This document shows positions 47,200-59,568 of a DNA stretch of 64,000 nucleotides, piece after piece. The position numbers and the translations under genes are program-made. This DNA is from Aralia elata (lineage: Eukaryota; Streptophyta; Magnoliopsida; Apiales; Araliaceae), in assembly GCA_034770075.1 (NCBI GenBank), contig CM068385.1:78771685-78835684 (forward strand), given 5' to 3'. The notes under the pieces were generated by a model. The model was not told where the DNA came from, searched no databases, and saw only the letters and a list, made by a program, of their open reading frames with translations. The first letter of the stretch is position 1. Every line of letters starts with the position of its first letter.

Positions 47200-47620
47200 A
47201 TCCCTCCCTCTCGTCACCTTAAGTTCGCAATTCTCGCGACATTCATTGTCTTCATCTTCGATCTCCAGATCCAGTATCAACAAGAACTTTTCATCATCTT
47301 CTTCAGGAACTCCAACAAGCCTGTCTACTAAATTCCCCTTGTCGTGAATTCCAAGATTATCAATTTCAACTTCATTCAACCCAGCACCTTGGGATCCAGC
47401 CAGTAAGCCTTTTCTTATTCGAGCAAAAGTGGGAAGTTTCTCAAGCGAAGCTCATTTTAGAGCTTCTTTATCATCTTCATCTCGGTTTGATTTTGGGAAA
47501 ACTTTCATACCACTGCTTATCCATACCGAAGTACTATTTTCTCTTAAACTTTCGAGCCTATTACTTGAACTTATAGTGCTTTGTCTTATAGATCTAGCGA
47601 TAAAGCTATAATAGATTTTT
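47200..47620 (-). pseudogene. PDR-type ABC transporter (ABCG), first-exon fragment
   Basis: One minus-strand frame encodes SSGMKVFPKSNRDEDDKEALK, an in-frame TGA (47452-47454), then ASLEKLPTFARIRKGLLAG, NEVEIDNLGIHDK and VDRLVGVPEEDDEKFLL. This is the recognisable N-terminus of plant PDR/ABCG transporters (EALKWAALEKLPT and EEDNEKFL segments); the TGA stands where the family has Trp, fitting TGG to TGA. After DEKFLL the likeness fades. No nucleotide-binding or membrane domain is present in the window, so this is a truncated relic. Its 5' edge abuts a tandem array. Confidence 0.8.
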
Positions 47621-48087
47621 TTATAATTAATTGGTAACCCACAAAAACTGAATTGGTTACCTTTATATAAAGGTTTGGCTACCACTGCATTATGAAAAAA
47701 AAATTCTATAATAGATTTTTTATAATTAATTAGTAACCCAATAAAACTGAATTGGTTACCTTTGTATTAAGGTTTGGCTACCAACTGCAGTATAAAAAAA
47801 ATATATAATAAATTTTTTATATTTAATTGGTAACCTAATAAAACTGAATCGGTTACCTTTGTGTTAAGGTTTGACTACCAACTGCATTATGAAAAAAAAA
47901 TTCTATAATAGATTTTTTTAATTAATTGGTAACCCAATAAAACTGAATTGGTTACCTTTGTATAAAGGTTTGGCTACTAACCTGTAACACTTGGTAATTG
48001 TTCTGAATTTTTTTTTATGACTAATTGGTTACCCACAAAAACTAAAATAGTTACCTTTGTATGAAAGTTTGACTACTAACTGCACCA
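47608..48087. repeat. Tandem array, period about 99 bp, four to five units
   Basis: Units start ATAATAGATTTTTTATAATT at 47608, 47708, 47805 and 47905, each with AATTGGTAACCCA, ACTGAATTGGTTACC and AAGGTTTGGCTACC(A). A fifth, more diverged unit ends near 48087, and a stray one lies at 48280-48376. The GGTAACC/GGTTACC pairs make each unit partly palindromic. Confidence 0.88.
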
Positions 48088-48399
48088 TATTCAAAATAAT
48101 TTTTATGAATATATATGATAACCTTTTTATTGATGTAAGATAACCGAGGATTGTGTTACATAATATTGAATAATATTTTCCATTCTTTTCTTCTTACATT
48201 AAGTAAGAGGAAAATCATACGACCACTCTTTGATTTTATCATGATTTAACAAGATAAAGAAAACACATACATAAAACATTTGGTAACTGTTTTGAAATTT
48301 TTTTATGACTATTTGGTTACCCACAAAAACGAAAACGATTACCTTTGTATGAACGTTTGGTTACTAACTGTTACCAGAGAAATTCGCCCCAACGAATTA

Positions 48400-49852
48400 T
48401 AAACTGAATGCAAACAATGTGTTTCAAAAAAGTATTTCTTCTCCTTCTCTCTCCTCATCTTTACCTACCATTTCAAAATTTGATTTGCCACATCAGCAAC
48501 CTATTAAAACACTCAACTAAATTAAAGGGATAAAAATGCACTAATTTTGTAAATAAAAAATTACATATGCACTAATTTTGTAAATATTTTATGTATGCAC
48601 TTTTGTTGTAATTTTTTTATAAAAATGTACTAATAAATGTAATTGTCCCTTAAATTTAAATATATCTGTCAAGCGAGTTATGTGAATTGGATTTAAGATT
48701 GTTCAAATTCAACTCATTTTAAAATTATCGAAGTTGAATTTGGATTTGACCCATTCAAATTATAATAAATTTGTCCACACTCTGTCCAAATAATATCACG
48801 AACTTCAGGTTTTCTTTGGTCAAACTCGTATTAAAATATAAAATTATTAATATTGGCTCCTAAACACAAAAAACATAATTTAAAGTAATTTATTTAAAAT
48901 GTTTGACATACATTATTCTTTTAACTAATCGAATTAAAATTTAAATTAACATAAATAAGTTATCTTATAAGTACTCTAGTATTTATTATTTTTAATATTT
49001 AATCTCAATCATTTTATTTTATTTTATGTTATTACTATATTTTATTATGAAAATGATATAAGTGATCACTTTACAAAAAATATGGTACTTAATTTTTAGT
49101 TGAAAATATTATATAAAATATAAATTAAAAGAGTAATTATGTAATAATTAATCTATATATATATAGTACGTTTTTAACAGTATAATTTGATCGAACCTAT
49201 AATGGATTGAACAATCTATTGACAAAGCCAACCCAATTTCACTTCGGACTTGATTTTTTGTCCAAGCTCATCTCAACTCACTCTCAAATAAAATTCGAGC
49301 AATTTTTAAATGAGCCGAATGATCGAGTTTCGAGTTTGACCAGCCCAATTATATGAAAATCTAAAAATCTTATTTCTTTTCTATTCTATTTTTTATTTTT
49401 TCATTCTATTATCCGGATGTAGTACAACGATATTTCCTAGTAGCAACGGCCCAAGCAAGTATATATGAGCTTTAACTACAACGCCTAGGAACTTTAGCAA
49501 TATTACATACCATAAACAACGACTATATCAGCTAATAAAGCCCGAATAATAATTTTCGTAAATAATCTCTAATTTGGAACCGGGGGAGTACTTTGTAGCA
49601 CAGGACAAAATTTTTAAATGAGATGGAAAATACAACTTTATTTCCCAGGACCTAATTCCCTGAATAATTCTACTAGGAAACAGCTTCACATAGAAAATCA
49701 AAAGTGCAAGCTACCAATTAGACAACTAGTAAAACATACCAAAGCTGCAGCATGACTGGATAGTGTAGCTCAAGTCCAATTAATTATCAGGGAATTGTCT
49801 ACCAAAAAAGAAAGCAAGCTAATGATGATGCACACGGCACAAGAGAATAATC
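48400..49852. other. AT-rich intergenic DNA
   Basis: No gene seen. CACTAATTTTGTAAATA repeats at 48540 and 48580; otherwise low-complexity. Confidence 0.4.
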
Positions 49853-49948
49853 AGTCCAGATATGAACCACAAGAAGCATACAGTATGAGGCAGCCTCCTA
49901 GTCCAGATATGAACCACAAGAAGCATACAGTATGAGGCAGCCTCCTTA
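49853..49948. repeat. Perfect or near-perfect 48-bp tandem duplication
   Basis: GTCCAGATATGAACCACAAG starts both 49853-49900 and 49901-49948; the units read the same except at the last bases. It lies just downstream of the stop of the gene at 49991-53941, so probably in its 3' untranslated region. Confidence 0.9.
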
Positions 49949-49990
49949 CTAATAGAGTTGGTGCATGCTCTCATCGCATACTTAATTATT

Positions 49991-51269
49991 TCATTTGCTT
50001 TTCTTTCTTAGTTTTCCTCCCCTCGCTCGAGGCTTCTCTGTCTGTGGTTTAAGTTCTAGTGAACTGTACGATTGGGAACTTTGTGGTTCTTCAGGCAACG
50101 TACAGTGCAGGAATTTCTTGTTGGAACCAACGTTGTTGCATAACAGCTTAAGCATCTTCCTCCCCCTCATCCACTTGAGCATTAACTTCATGTGTGTTTT
50201 GCTGCTCAATCCACTGATTCCAGATTCCTATAACATCCACACACGAATAAAATAAATTCAGTAATTCCATGAATTCAGCACAGTTGCAGAAACATGAAGG
50301 ATGCAACCTTAACCATCTTGATGGGAAACGGAAAAGATAACTATAAAAAAGTAAAATATACTCCATAAAACACCAGCAAGTTCACATTTTCTGGGTACAT
50401 ATTTCAGCATGAAGATAAGATAAACAGCATAATCTTTCAGCAAAATACATCTCACACTCAAAAAAATGTACAACATTTTCAGAAGTAGACATCACTAGAA
50501 ATCTTAAATCAGATTAAACATTGAATGATAGACAAACCAAGAAATTAGAAGGTTTGGTTTGGAATGTGCACAGATGACTGCTTACTGAGTTAAGTGGCAT
50601 AAACACAAATATGCTGCCTAGGAAATACATATCATGCACATGTGTGTGTAGGACACTAAATTTTGTGGTCCAATTACAAAACGCCACTTGTCATAAATGA
50701 CACAATTCAACCAATCAAAATATTTTATTAAATTGGCAAATAAAATAAATTGTTATGTGGGACCAAAAGTACCCAATTAATGAATTTTGATTGGTTGATT
50801 GATAATTATCTTTATAAAATAGATTATAAAATAATAATTATCCTTATTCAAATAGAGATAATTATAAGTTGATGATCTAGGAAGTACGGACACTTCCCAG
50901 AGGGCCACGAATTTGTGTTGGACACGAATTTGCTCCGACACGGACATGCACCCGACACGTGTCTGAGAGCTTCACTTTCTTTTTAAAGCTTGGACAAGCC
51001 TCGAACACGTTAGGACACACCTTGGGCACGTCAAGACTCGCCTCATACACGTCGGAACACGCTAGAGGACACGTTTGGGGTCAAATTTTTTTAAAAAAAA
51101 TTGCAGTACTTAAATTGCAATATAACAGTTATGGGTTTCTTTTAAGTTTGGACATTATTATGTAACTTTAAGATATTTATTATGCAATGTGTTTGTGTTT
51201 CTTATTATTTTGTTCAAGTTTTTATCATGCTCTATTAATTTTAAATTTATTTATTGTAAAAAATACATG

Positions 51270-51300
<31 letters not shown>

Positions 51301-53941
51301 ATTGAACCTGTCCCCGACGTATCATATCTTTTTTTTTTTTTGAAAATGCGGTATCTCGTGTCGTGTATCATGTCCGACTGTTCGTATCCCGTGTCTGAGT
51401 CGATACTTCATAGTTGATGATTATCTCTATCAAATAAAATAGATGTAATTATAAATCGATAATTATCTTTATTAAAAATAAATAAATAAAGATAATTATA
51501 AGTTGATAAATATCTTTATAAATAGAGATAATTCTGAATTAATAATTATCTTTATTAAACAAATAGAGATAATTACAAATTGGTAACTATCTTTGTTTAA
51601 ATTGAATGGAGATAATTACAAATTAACAATTATCTTTATAAATAGAGATAATTGCTATAGATAGTTGATGATTATCTTTATTAAATAAACAAAATAAAGA
51701 TAAATATCAAAAAGGAATATTCCCAGGAATATCTCATCATTGGAGGCTTATAAATAGGACCCTCCATCACAGTTACACAAGACAGCTCCAGAGATCAAGA
51801 GACATAGCTCCAGAGATCCAAGGACACATCTCCAGAGATCAAGAGGAGATTCAGGAATTTTGCCAAAGACTGAAAACCTAGAAGATCAAAGCTCTCTTGA
51901 AGATTCAAGATCTAAAACCTTATTTAAGCCTTCTTGAACATTCAAGATCTCTTTGAAAATTCAAGATCTAAAGCCTTATTTAGGCATTCTTGAAGATTCA
52001 AAGCTTCAAACCTTCTTGAAGATTCAAGATCAAAAGCCTCATTTAGGCCTTCTTGAATATTTAAGATTCAAGTCTTTTTAAAGATTCAAGATATAAAATC
52101 TTATTCAGACCTTCTAGAATATTCAAAGTTATAAAAAGATCAAAACCTTCAAGACTTTCAACCATCAAGTCAACAGGGTTTCAGATTTAAATCAGAGATC
52201 TTGCCGTGGATTCGGGATCAAGTTCGTACAACCCCCCCCCCCACATTCGCATCAACATAGGAAATTTAATTAGAGGATTTTTATCTTTTCATTGTAAAAT
52301 ATTATTTAAAGAGATCTCGTACTCACTTTTATTCAAAATCAATAATATTTGGCATTACAATTTTTTTCCGCTCTAAATTTTAGAGTTTACAAAATTTTGT
52401 GTGTACAACGTGCACACCCATATATATATGGAGTGTAGGGGAAATATATTTCTTGTTTATATAAAATGTTTAACTTGCTGCTCTCAGTCGTAGATACCTA
52501 TCTAACCACAATTTTCTTTTTTGTGGGTTCTCCAAATTCAAATGACTGACTTTTGGAACTATTGCTGATGCAAATTTTAATAGTGTACTCCTTTAATATT
52601 TTCCCCTCTTCCAACTCACATTTGCTTAAATTCAATATTCATTGATATTCAAAGTCTCTAATTACATGCACACACCAAAGATGCACAATATAGCCATTAC
52701 TTCACCATCCAAAACATAGGTAAGTAATCACCAAAATCACACTTTTACCTTTAAAAGGCACATTAGATACATGATGTATTTACCCTCTATAATCATCTTG
52801 GGTTAAGGTGATAACTTCCCTTTGTTTCATCTATTTCCCAAGTCTAGTTCCCAACATCAATAATATGCAAAAATATATTAGATTTATCTTGTTCATGTCC
52901 TTAACAATCAACAAAGTTTAGTCAGTCTCTTTGAAGCAGCTTAACAATGTTTGACCTACTAGCTATAAGAAGCATGTTAAACTATTGACGCGTAAAGGTA
53001 TGAATTTTCAAATATAAAAATAGTACCCCATTAGTTCCACAAAAAAAGTCCCATTTGTAAAATTTGCGAATATTAAGGACATATTTTTGTTCCATGTATA
53101 TCCATAAAATAATAAGTTGTTAGTTTAACTATGTGATATGACAATGAAATTATGAAAACAAATTTGAAGAGATTGCGTCATTTTATACAATTACTAAAAA
53201 GTGTACTCTTTTGTGGGAAACAAAATTGTCGAATGGGACTCTTTTTATGGGACTCTTTTTATGAAATGAGGGAGTATATGATAGAAATCAGATTAAATTC
53301 AAGGACAACAAAATATCAATTAATTGTCATGTGAATATCAATCATTATCAAACATTATACTAGTAAATACTTAATAAACATTTTGATTCAATAAAAACAA
53401 ATAATGCAATTATAATTACTATCTGGACTCAAATAAGTTTGTCTCTACAACAATCTGCTGCATCTCCTCAGCAACATCAAAGATACTTACATTATTACTC
53501 TATCAATTCCACTTTCATTTTCCCCAAAAATGAGTCAGCATTTTTTTCTCCATAGTAATATTAAAAAACATGACACAATATCCTCAATATTATTATCACA
53601 ATGCTATTATCTAAATTAACACTCGATAATTTGAAGTCCTTCAAAATTATAAATTTTGCAAATATGACCCTTTTTGCGGAACAAAGGTACTATGTGTTTG
53701 TGTGTGTGAGAGATAGAGAAATAGAGACAACCTTAGCTTGGTTCCAAGTATTGGAGACGGTGAGAGGGCCGTGCTGCTTAAGAACTTGGTAGAGACCTTC
53801 AGCTATAGACGCCGCCTCTTGCGGTGGTACCCTAGGGTTTATTTTCCTCAGATTCGGCGCGCATTTCCTAGAGAAATGCCTCACGAATGTTTTCGCACCG
53901 GCAATTCCACCGCTCAACCACATCGCTTTTACGTATTCCAA
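49991..53941 (-). CDS. Conserved plant protein of unknown function, two exons
   Basis: Exon 1 is 53732-53941 (or to 53923), exon 2 is 49991-50227. The donor AAG|GTTGTC and acceptor TTATAG|GAA join in phase 0 with no stop. The protein is 142 aa from the ATG at 53923; the frame stays open six codons further to a TTG at 53941. Visible parts: GGIAGAKTFVRHFSRKCAPN, NPRVPPQEAASIAEGLYQVL, HGPLTVSNTWNQAK, then SKTHMKLMLKWMRGRKMLKL and KKFLHCTLPEEP, and a basic tail (ARGGKLRKKSK). The compact helix-rich pattern with basic residues suggests a small nucleic-acid- or ribosome-associated protein, and the Arg-rich start could be an organelle signal; both are guesses. I believe it is a conserved plant family but cannot name it. 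The 3504-bp intron carries an LTR, an hAT element and a Stowaway MITE. Confidence 0.75.
50800..51720. repeat. Palindromic GATAATTAT array, split by the hAT-type element
   Basis: At least eight alternating AGATAATTATAA and TTGATAATTATCTTTA units, each able to fold on itself, at 50800-50876 and 51414-51720. Units are 50-60 bp and diverged. Confidence 0.7.
50877..51413. mobile_element. hAT-type non-autonomous element with 8-bp duplication
   Basis: 537 bp, CTAGGAAGTACGGACAC to the inverted GTCGATACTTCATAG, bounded by TTGATGAT at 50869-50876 and 51414-51421. The interior is rich in GACACG and CGTGTC motifs, with a TA microsatellite (51278-51300). No coding capacity. Confidence 0.78.
53026..53274. 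mobile_element. Stowaway-type MITE in the intron of the unknown gene
   Basis: 249 bp, CCCCATTAGTTCCACAAAAA to the inverted TTTTTATGAAATGAGGGAG, with TA on both sides. Confidence 0.8.
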
Positions 53942-54531
53942 TCCCTCCGCCGCGCGCCACCGCCCTACCTATAGGTAACCGCCGTTGATCGTTCTGGTTT
54001 GATATTTTCGCCGCCGCTCCGAATCTCCTCCAGCTGAATATTGGCTTTGGATGGAAACCCTTTCTGGTTCACTTCCAACTGTAAAGTGTAGAGTTCGGCC
54101 CAGGACTACATGGCCCGTTTGGATAAGCTGGAAATTTAGTTACATCACAATTGGGTTGGGCCCAAGTTTGGTAATGTTATTTGTGTGTGGAATTACAAGT
54201 TTCCTTTTATGGGTAAAAAAAAATATTAGACATAACCCTCTAGGTATACCTGGCAATCTAGTTAGTTAACTGTTGATTCAATCCATATTAATTGGAATCA
54301 ATTGGGTTGGTTAACTATTTTATAGGAGCTGAGTTGGTTAAAATTTGAAACTATATTTTTGAAACGAAAAACAAGTCCAAACTGAATAACCATATTTTAA
54401 CTCATTTTTAAGAAGAGGAGAGAGAAAAACATGGGGGATCACGAGAAAAGGAAGAGGAGGAGAATAAGGTGGAGAAAGAGTCTGTAAATTCTATTTGAAG
54501 CTCTCTTATTTTGCTGCTTTCTTCTCTCTTC

Positions 54532-54532
<1 letters not shown>

Positions 54533-54583
<51 letters not shown>
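54533..54583. repeat. (TTA)n microsatellite, split by an LTR element
   Basis: About 17 TTA units. The tract resumes at 57181 beyond the inserted element. Confidence 0.95.
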
Positions 54584-54949
54584 TGTTGGGTTATGATTTG
54601 ATTGGACTCGAGTAGTTGGTGGGCCATGTTGCACATGGGTCATTTGAGTGTATTTATTCTATAAATAGAGGTTGAGCAGGGAACAATAGGGGAGGTCGGA
54701 GATAGATATTTTGTACTCTTGACATTATAGTGAATTCTCTCACTCTCTTCGTGGTTTTCTCCCATTTTGGGTTTCCACGTTAAATCTTGGTGTTCTTATT
54801 ATTTATTCTGTATTTATATTTTTGGTGCATGTTGTTATTTATATATATTTTGTGGGTTAAAATCCACAAAACTACACCATCATCCGTTGGCGTGATTTTG
54901 GCTCGCTGTTTTGGTGATTTCATCGGGTGGTCGAAATCTGGCGTTAACA
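54584..54949 (+). repeat. 5' LTR of the non-autonomous element
   Basis: 366 bp, paired with 56821-57180. Confidence 0.92.
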
Positions 54950-55799
54950 TTGGCGCCGTCTGTGGGAACGTTTGGTTCTATTATTGAATCAAAAATCACC
55001 GAAGTGCCAGGAAGACCTTCTATAAAAGATAAGTGGTTCTCCTTTATTAATATTATAAATTTCATGCCGAACTCACCGTTGCATCATGAAAATCAATTTC
55101 TTTTATTCATGTTAATCTTCAATACTTTAGACTTATCTCAAGTTCCAAGATGTGTCCACTTACTTTATTCACGTGGTTTATAGCCTTGGATATAAAGTTG
55201 TTTAAAGTGTATCATTAATATTACTTTACATATATACATATTGTGAATACAACTCATGCAAAGCACCCTTATCGAGTTAGTGGGTTTCTGTTTGCAGTAT
55301 CATGGTAAACATTATAAAACTTATGCCCCTTATTTATGCCCATTGGTCAGAATGTTCCCAGTGGTCATGGTTATACAACTTTCCAGGATTATGCATTCTT
55401 TGGTCATCAGATTGTGTACTTCGGTGGGCCCAATGTCACTGCAATCAATATATCATCTCTCTTTAGTGTTCATGACTTTGACTTCGACCTCCCTCTCTTC
55501 GAATTTAATTTGATGAAAGAACTAAAGAAAGATTGGCGCAAGGCTTCAGCTTCAACATTTATTCATTGCTTCGGCTTCAGCGCCTACCATTAATTTGCAC
55601 CTGCAAATTACAAGCTACAAAATAAAAAATGATAGGGGCTTCACCAAAATTGATGACTTCGGCAAACTCCCTGTATTAAACTAATACCCTCGATCAAAAA
55701 GGGGCTTCGACAACATCAATCAAAGCTTCGACAAACTCATCAATGGCGGATGCTGGGCGGTAAAGAAATCAATTACACAACTAATTGTCAGCTTGCTTT

Positions 55800-56110
55800 G
55801 CTCGGACTTCGGTGTTCACCGCAGAATACCACCTTAGCTTCGGGCTGACTTTGGATCACATCAGCGTCGTAACTTGGCTTTGGCTGAACTTCGAAGTTGG
55901 TTTCGGCAAAGGTGTTCTCTACTTCAGCTTCGGCGTTTGGCTTCAACGCTGGCTTCGGACCACATCGTCATGGCTTCGGATCCCGTCAGGCTTCGGCTTC
56001 CGATGGGTTTCAGCTTCTACTCCAGATCCGCTCCGGCGTCGGGCCTCCACTTCGGACAGTTCCGGCACGGTTGATTTGGCTTCGGCAGTCATCCTCGACG
56101 GGCCGCCGTT
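55800..56110. repeat. GCTTCGG-rich region inside the non-autonomous element
   Basis: GGCTTCGG, GACTTCGG and AGCTTCGG recur more than 20 times, with GGCTTTGG variants, from about 55545 and most densely at 55800-56110. Several frames stay open through it because of the repeats, without protein motifs. Confidence 0.8.
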
Positions 56111-56820
56111 GGACTTCGGCTGGCATGATTCTGCTGTCGGACCACGGAGCTGGTACTTGTTCGTAGTTTGAAAGAAGCTCTGAGGCATATATGTGGAGGT
56201 GGGGAGGCTTCACAATTTCCTTTGGAATTGAAGTTGGGAACAAATTAGAAATATAGTTTTGGTTTTTCATATGGATTAAAATGGAGAAGCTGATTATTTT
56301 TATTGTCGGTGTTATGTCAAGAATTTGATAAATTCTGTTAAAACGAGCCAGCCAATTTCGTGTTAGTTTGTTCTTGAGTATTATTGGTGCCTTGAAGGAT
56401 AATGAAGGAGGAACCTTTGAAACAGTGGCAAACTAGCAAGGAACTTTTTCACCAAATTACGCCAAGGGTTTGTTAGTCCTGATGGTTCGGTTCCGAGGCG
56501 TCCGTTGGAAATGCTTAGTTTTTTCAAAAATGGTGAATATTCATGCGGATATACATCCTTCGGTGGGGAACAGGGATCTCTTCAGCTCAGGCCATTGGTC
56601 GAGCGGAGCATTTTGGGTCGCCCAGGCAAAGGTCGGGGACCTCTTCTCTTCAGGCCCTTGGTCGAGGAGGAGTGTTCCTCCTGAACGGATAAAAATTCCT
56701 TCGGATGGACATCATTCAAGAAAGCTTTGTTTTTCCGAAAGGACACTCGTAGTTGGTGTGGTGGACTTTTTGTATAGTCTCTTGTTTAAAGTTTCTTGTA
56801 AATAAGAGACTGGGGGTCAA

Positions 56821-57180
56821 TGTTGGGTTGTGATTTGATTGGACCCGAGTAGTTGGTGGGCCATGTTGCACATGGGTCACTTGAGTGTATTTATTCTATA
56901 AATAGAGGTTGAGCACGGAACAATGAAGGAGAGGTCGGAGATAGATATTTTTGTACTCTTTGATATTATAGTGAATTCTCTCTCTCTCTCCGTGGTTTTC
57001 TCCCAACTGGGTTTCCACGTAAATCTTGTGTTCATTATATTTTATATTGTTGGTGTATGTTTGTATTTATATATACGCCTTGTGGGTTAGGATCCATATT
57101 ATTACACCATCAAATTGTTGGCGCGATTTTGATCCCGTCTTTTGGTGATTTTGTCGGGTGGTCGAAATCTGACGTTAACA
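56821..57180 (+). repeat. 3' LTR of the non-autonomous element
   Basis: 360 bp, TGTTGGGTTGTG to GACGTTAACA. Confidence 0.92.
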
Positions 57181-57185
57181 TTATT

Positions 57186-58890
57186 CTTATTCTTATTATT
57201 ATTATTATTATTATTAATTGAAATATTCACTTCTGCAAAGAAAAAATTCTCATCACGAGCCTTTTTTCTTCTTTTTTTTTAATTTGCTCATCAAGAGCTT
57301 TCTGATTTTTTTCCCCATAATCAATTGTTGCACCTACAGACAATATAGAACTCCTACCATTTTGACTCCAATGCCTCTCTCTCTAGAATCGTAATACGCC
57401 AACGTCCTAATGATCTAAAAGATTAAAATAATAATAAAAAATAAAAAAGATAAGTGTGATACAAAATTACTAAAGTTTTTATGAAAATTTTATAATAGAG
57501 ATAGAGTGTGTATAAAAAATTTTAGAGGGAGAATCTAAAAATTTTAAAGAGAATGTATAAAAAAATTTAGGGAGAGAAAGAACGTATAAAACATTAGAGA
57601 TAGAAAGTGAAGAAATATAAAAATTAAATATCATAAATAATTTATTTAATTGGACCATAATAATGGTAAGTTTGAAACTTGAAATATGAGTCGACTTATA
57701 TTTGGCCCATAACTATATGATTCCCACGCACACAACCCATATTAAAAATAGGTAATATGATTTACCACATTATACTAACCATTTACTACAATCATGACAC
57801 AAAATTTAGAGAGAGAAAAAGTGTACAAAATTTCTACAGAGAGAAACACAAAAAATTTTAAAGAGAGAAAATATATTAATCTATTTTGGAAAGATAATGC
57901 ATGAGAAAAATTAGAGAGAGATAATTAATTAAAGGAAGATGGAAAGAGAGAGTATATAAATCTTCAAAAAGTAAAATATGGATCGACCTATATTAAAACT
58001 ATAACCATTTGGGTTCAAACCATACAAACCATATTTAAAATGAATAATGTGGTTTTAGTTATTATTTAGATCCATAACCATTTTATATAAATCAAAACCA
58101 AACTAAACTCATATTTTGCCAGGTCTACCTATAGGCCACTAATAATGGATGGTGGGTACCAATTTAACTCATTACTTTTTGACAATTTTTTGTATTATAG
58201 AGAAAAAAAATGTTTATCTCACAAATACCTTATTTAAAAAGGCTTCAAATATCGACCATAGATAAATTATCTAAGGTCACTACAATAAGAAGGATTTTGA
58301 TATTTATTTAACAGTTCAATCGAACAGATACAAAGAATTTGCAATAAATGAGTATCTATAAATTTTCATATGATTTTGTGATATGCATCAACAACTTTAT
58401 AATAGTAAATAATAATCAACTTTAGGCCATCAAAATATGCTTATTTTATAATATTATAATAATATATAATCTTCACAACCTAAATTATATAAAAATTTAC
58501 ATATTTTTATATTTTTGCATCATTATGGTTGAATGTGATTAAATCGTTTGGTATTTGAGGTGACCTTAAATAAAAATATCTAAGGAGTACTTTAGGAACC
58601 TTTTACCGTTTTAAAAACCCCTATTATGAAAGTAATATACTAGTACTTAAAAGCTTACATATATATGAAAGTTTGATATGTATTTGAAATAATATATCAT
58701 ATATACAAATCTTATATATATATATATATCATATATTATTTTCAAAATTTTATTTATATTAAATATGAATGATTAAATTCATTATTGTAAACATTATGTT
58801 TTAACATCTCATTTGCAAATCTTAATACTAGTAAGAAAAAGTCCCCAAAAAATTCTTTTTATACAAATAAACCATTATTTGATCAAAGCC
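57186..58890. other. AT-rich intergenic DNA with GAGAGA-rich blocks
   Basis: No gene seen. Diverged units of AGAGAGA(A)AAATTT(A) at 57490-57620 and 57800-57960 suggest an old tandem array. Confidence 0.4.

Positions 58891-58935
<45 letters not shown>
58891..58935. repeat. (ATA)n microsatellite
   Basis: About 15 ATA/AAT units, read directly. Confidence 0.95.
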
Positions 58936-58939
<4 letters not shown>

Positions 58940-59568
58940 CATTTATGTTTTCAGTCTAGCAAGACAAAAATTTGATCTTTTCTCGAACCCATATATTTAA
59001 AACTACAAAGTAAAAAACACAGAGCTTGACCTCAAGATATGTATTTTTCTCATATTTGAATACAACTAGTGGTGACAAATTTGTTGTTTGGCATTTCACC
59101 ATGAAAGGGGGGCCTTAGATTGGGACTTAACAAGACTCCCTACCCTAGAAGTTGCTATAGACTACACAATTAGATGTCACTATAAGTACAGAAGGGATTT
59201 TGGAGCCCAATATTCGACACATATTAGGATGTTGTCCTAAAACTGAACATATATATTGTAGGCTTAGCTTTTGGGTTAGGTTGTGTGTGGCTGAAAGACC
59301 ACTTCAACCTTAATGGGAAATTAATAAGGTCATTTGGGTCACTGTCTACTAATCTGAAAAATGCAAATACTTGGCCATATTATATGATCATGCCAACTGT
59401 CGGATAATTTATGTTTCTTTTTTTAAAAAAATTTCTGTCTCATTAAAATTCTAGTTTACCGACCAAATATTTTCATTTTTTTTGTTGAGTAAAATGTAAA
59501 TGTTCAAATATGTTTTTACGAAAAATCCTACCATACCACCGCAAAAAGTTACATGTGCTTTTGAATCA
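58936..59568. other. Intergenic DNA, nothing recognised
   Basis: No reading frame or repeat that I can support. Confidence 0.4.

Larger units (their letters stand above)
50641..52406 (+). mobile_element. Probable solo LTR in the intron of the unknown gene
   Basis: From TGTGTGTGTAGGACACTAAATT to AAATTTTGTGTGTACA. It has a TATA box (TATAAATAG, 51749-51757), a leader with CAGAGATCAAGAG repeats, many CTTGAAGATTCAAGATC repeats (51890-52110), and a C13 run at about 52231-52243. The layout is that of an LTR, with U3 containing palindromic GATAATTAT repeats. No internal region or clean target duplication is found, so the exact ends are uncertain. It contains an hAT-type element. Confidence 0.55.
54584..57180 (+). 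mobile_element. Non-autonomous LTR retrotransposon, 2.6 kb
   Basis: LTRs at 54584-54949 and 56821-57180 (TGTTGGGTT to CGTTAACA), TTATT target duplications (54579-54583 and 57181-57185), a primer-site-like TGGCGCCGTCTGTGGGAA at 54951, and a polypurine-like GAGACTGGGGGTCAA before the right LTR. The 1.87-kb interior has no gag or pol motifs, so it depends on another element. TATA boxes at 54660-54668 and 56897-56905. The LTRs differ by many small changes, so it is older than element B. The first nine bases of the primer site match the 3' end of plant tRNA-Asp (from memory). Confidence 0.9.

Noticed and set aside
47608..48087. Regular repeats considered as a CRISPR array
   Set aside because: Units are directly adjacent, about 99 bp, with no unique spacers, in a plant nuclear setting.
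55785..56171. Overlapping frames of 66-128 codons in the non-autonomous LTR element
   Set aside because: Several frames in both directions are open at once through GCTTCGG repeats, with no family motif.
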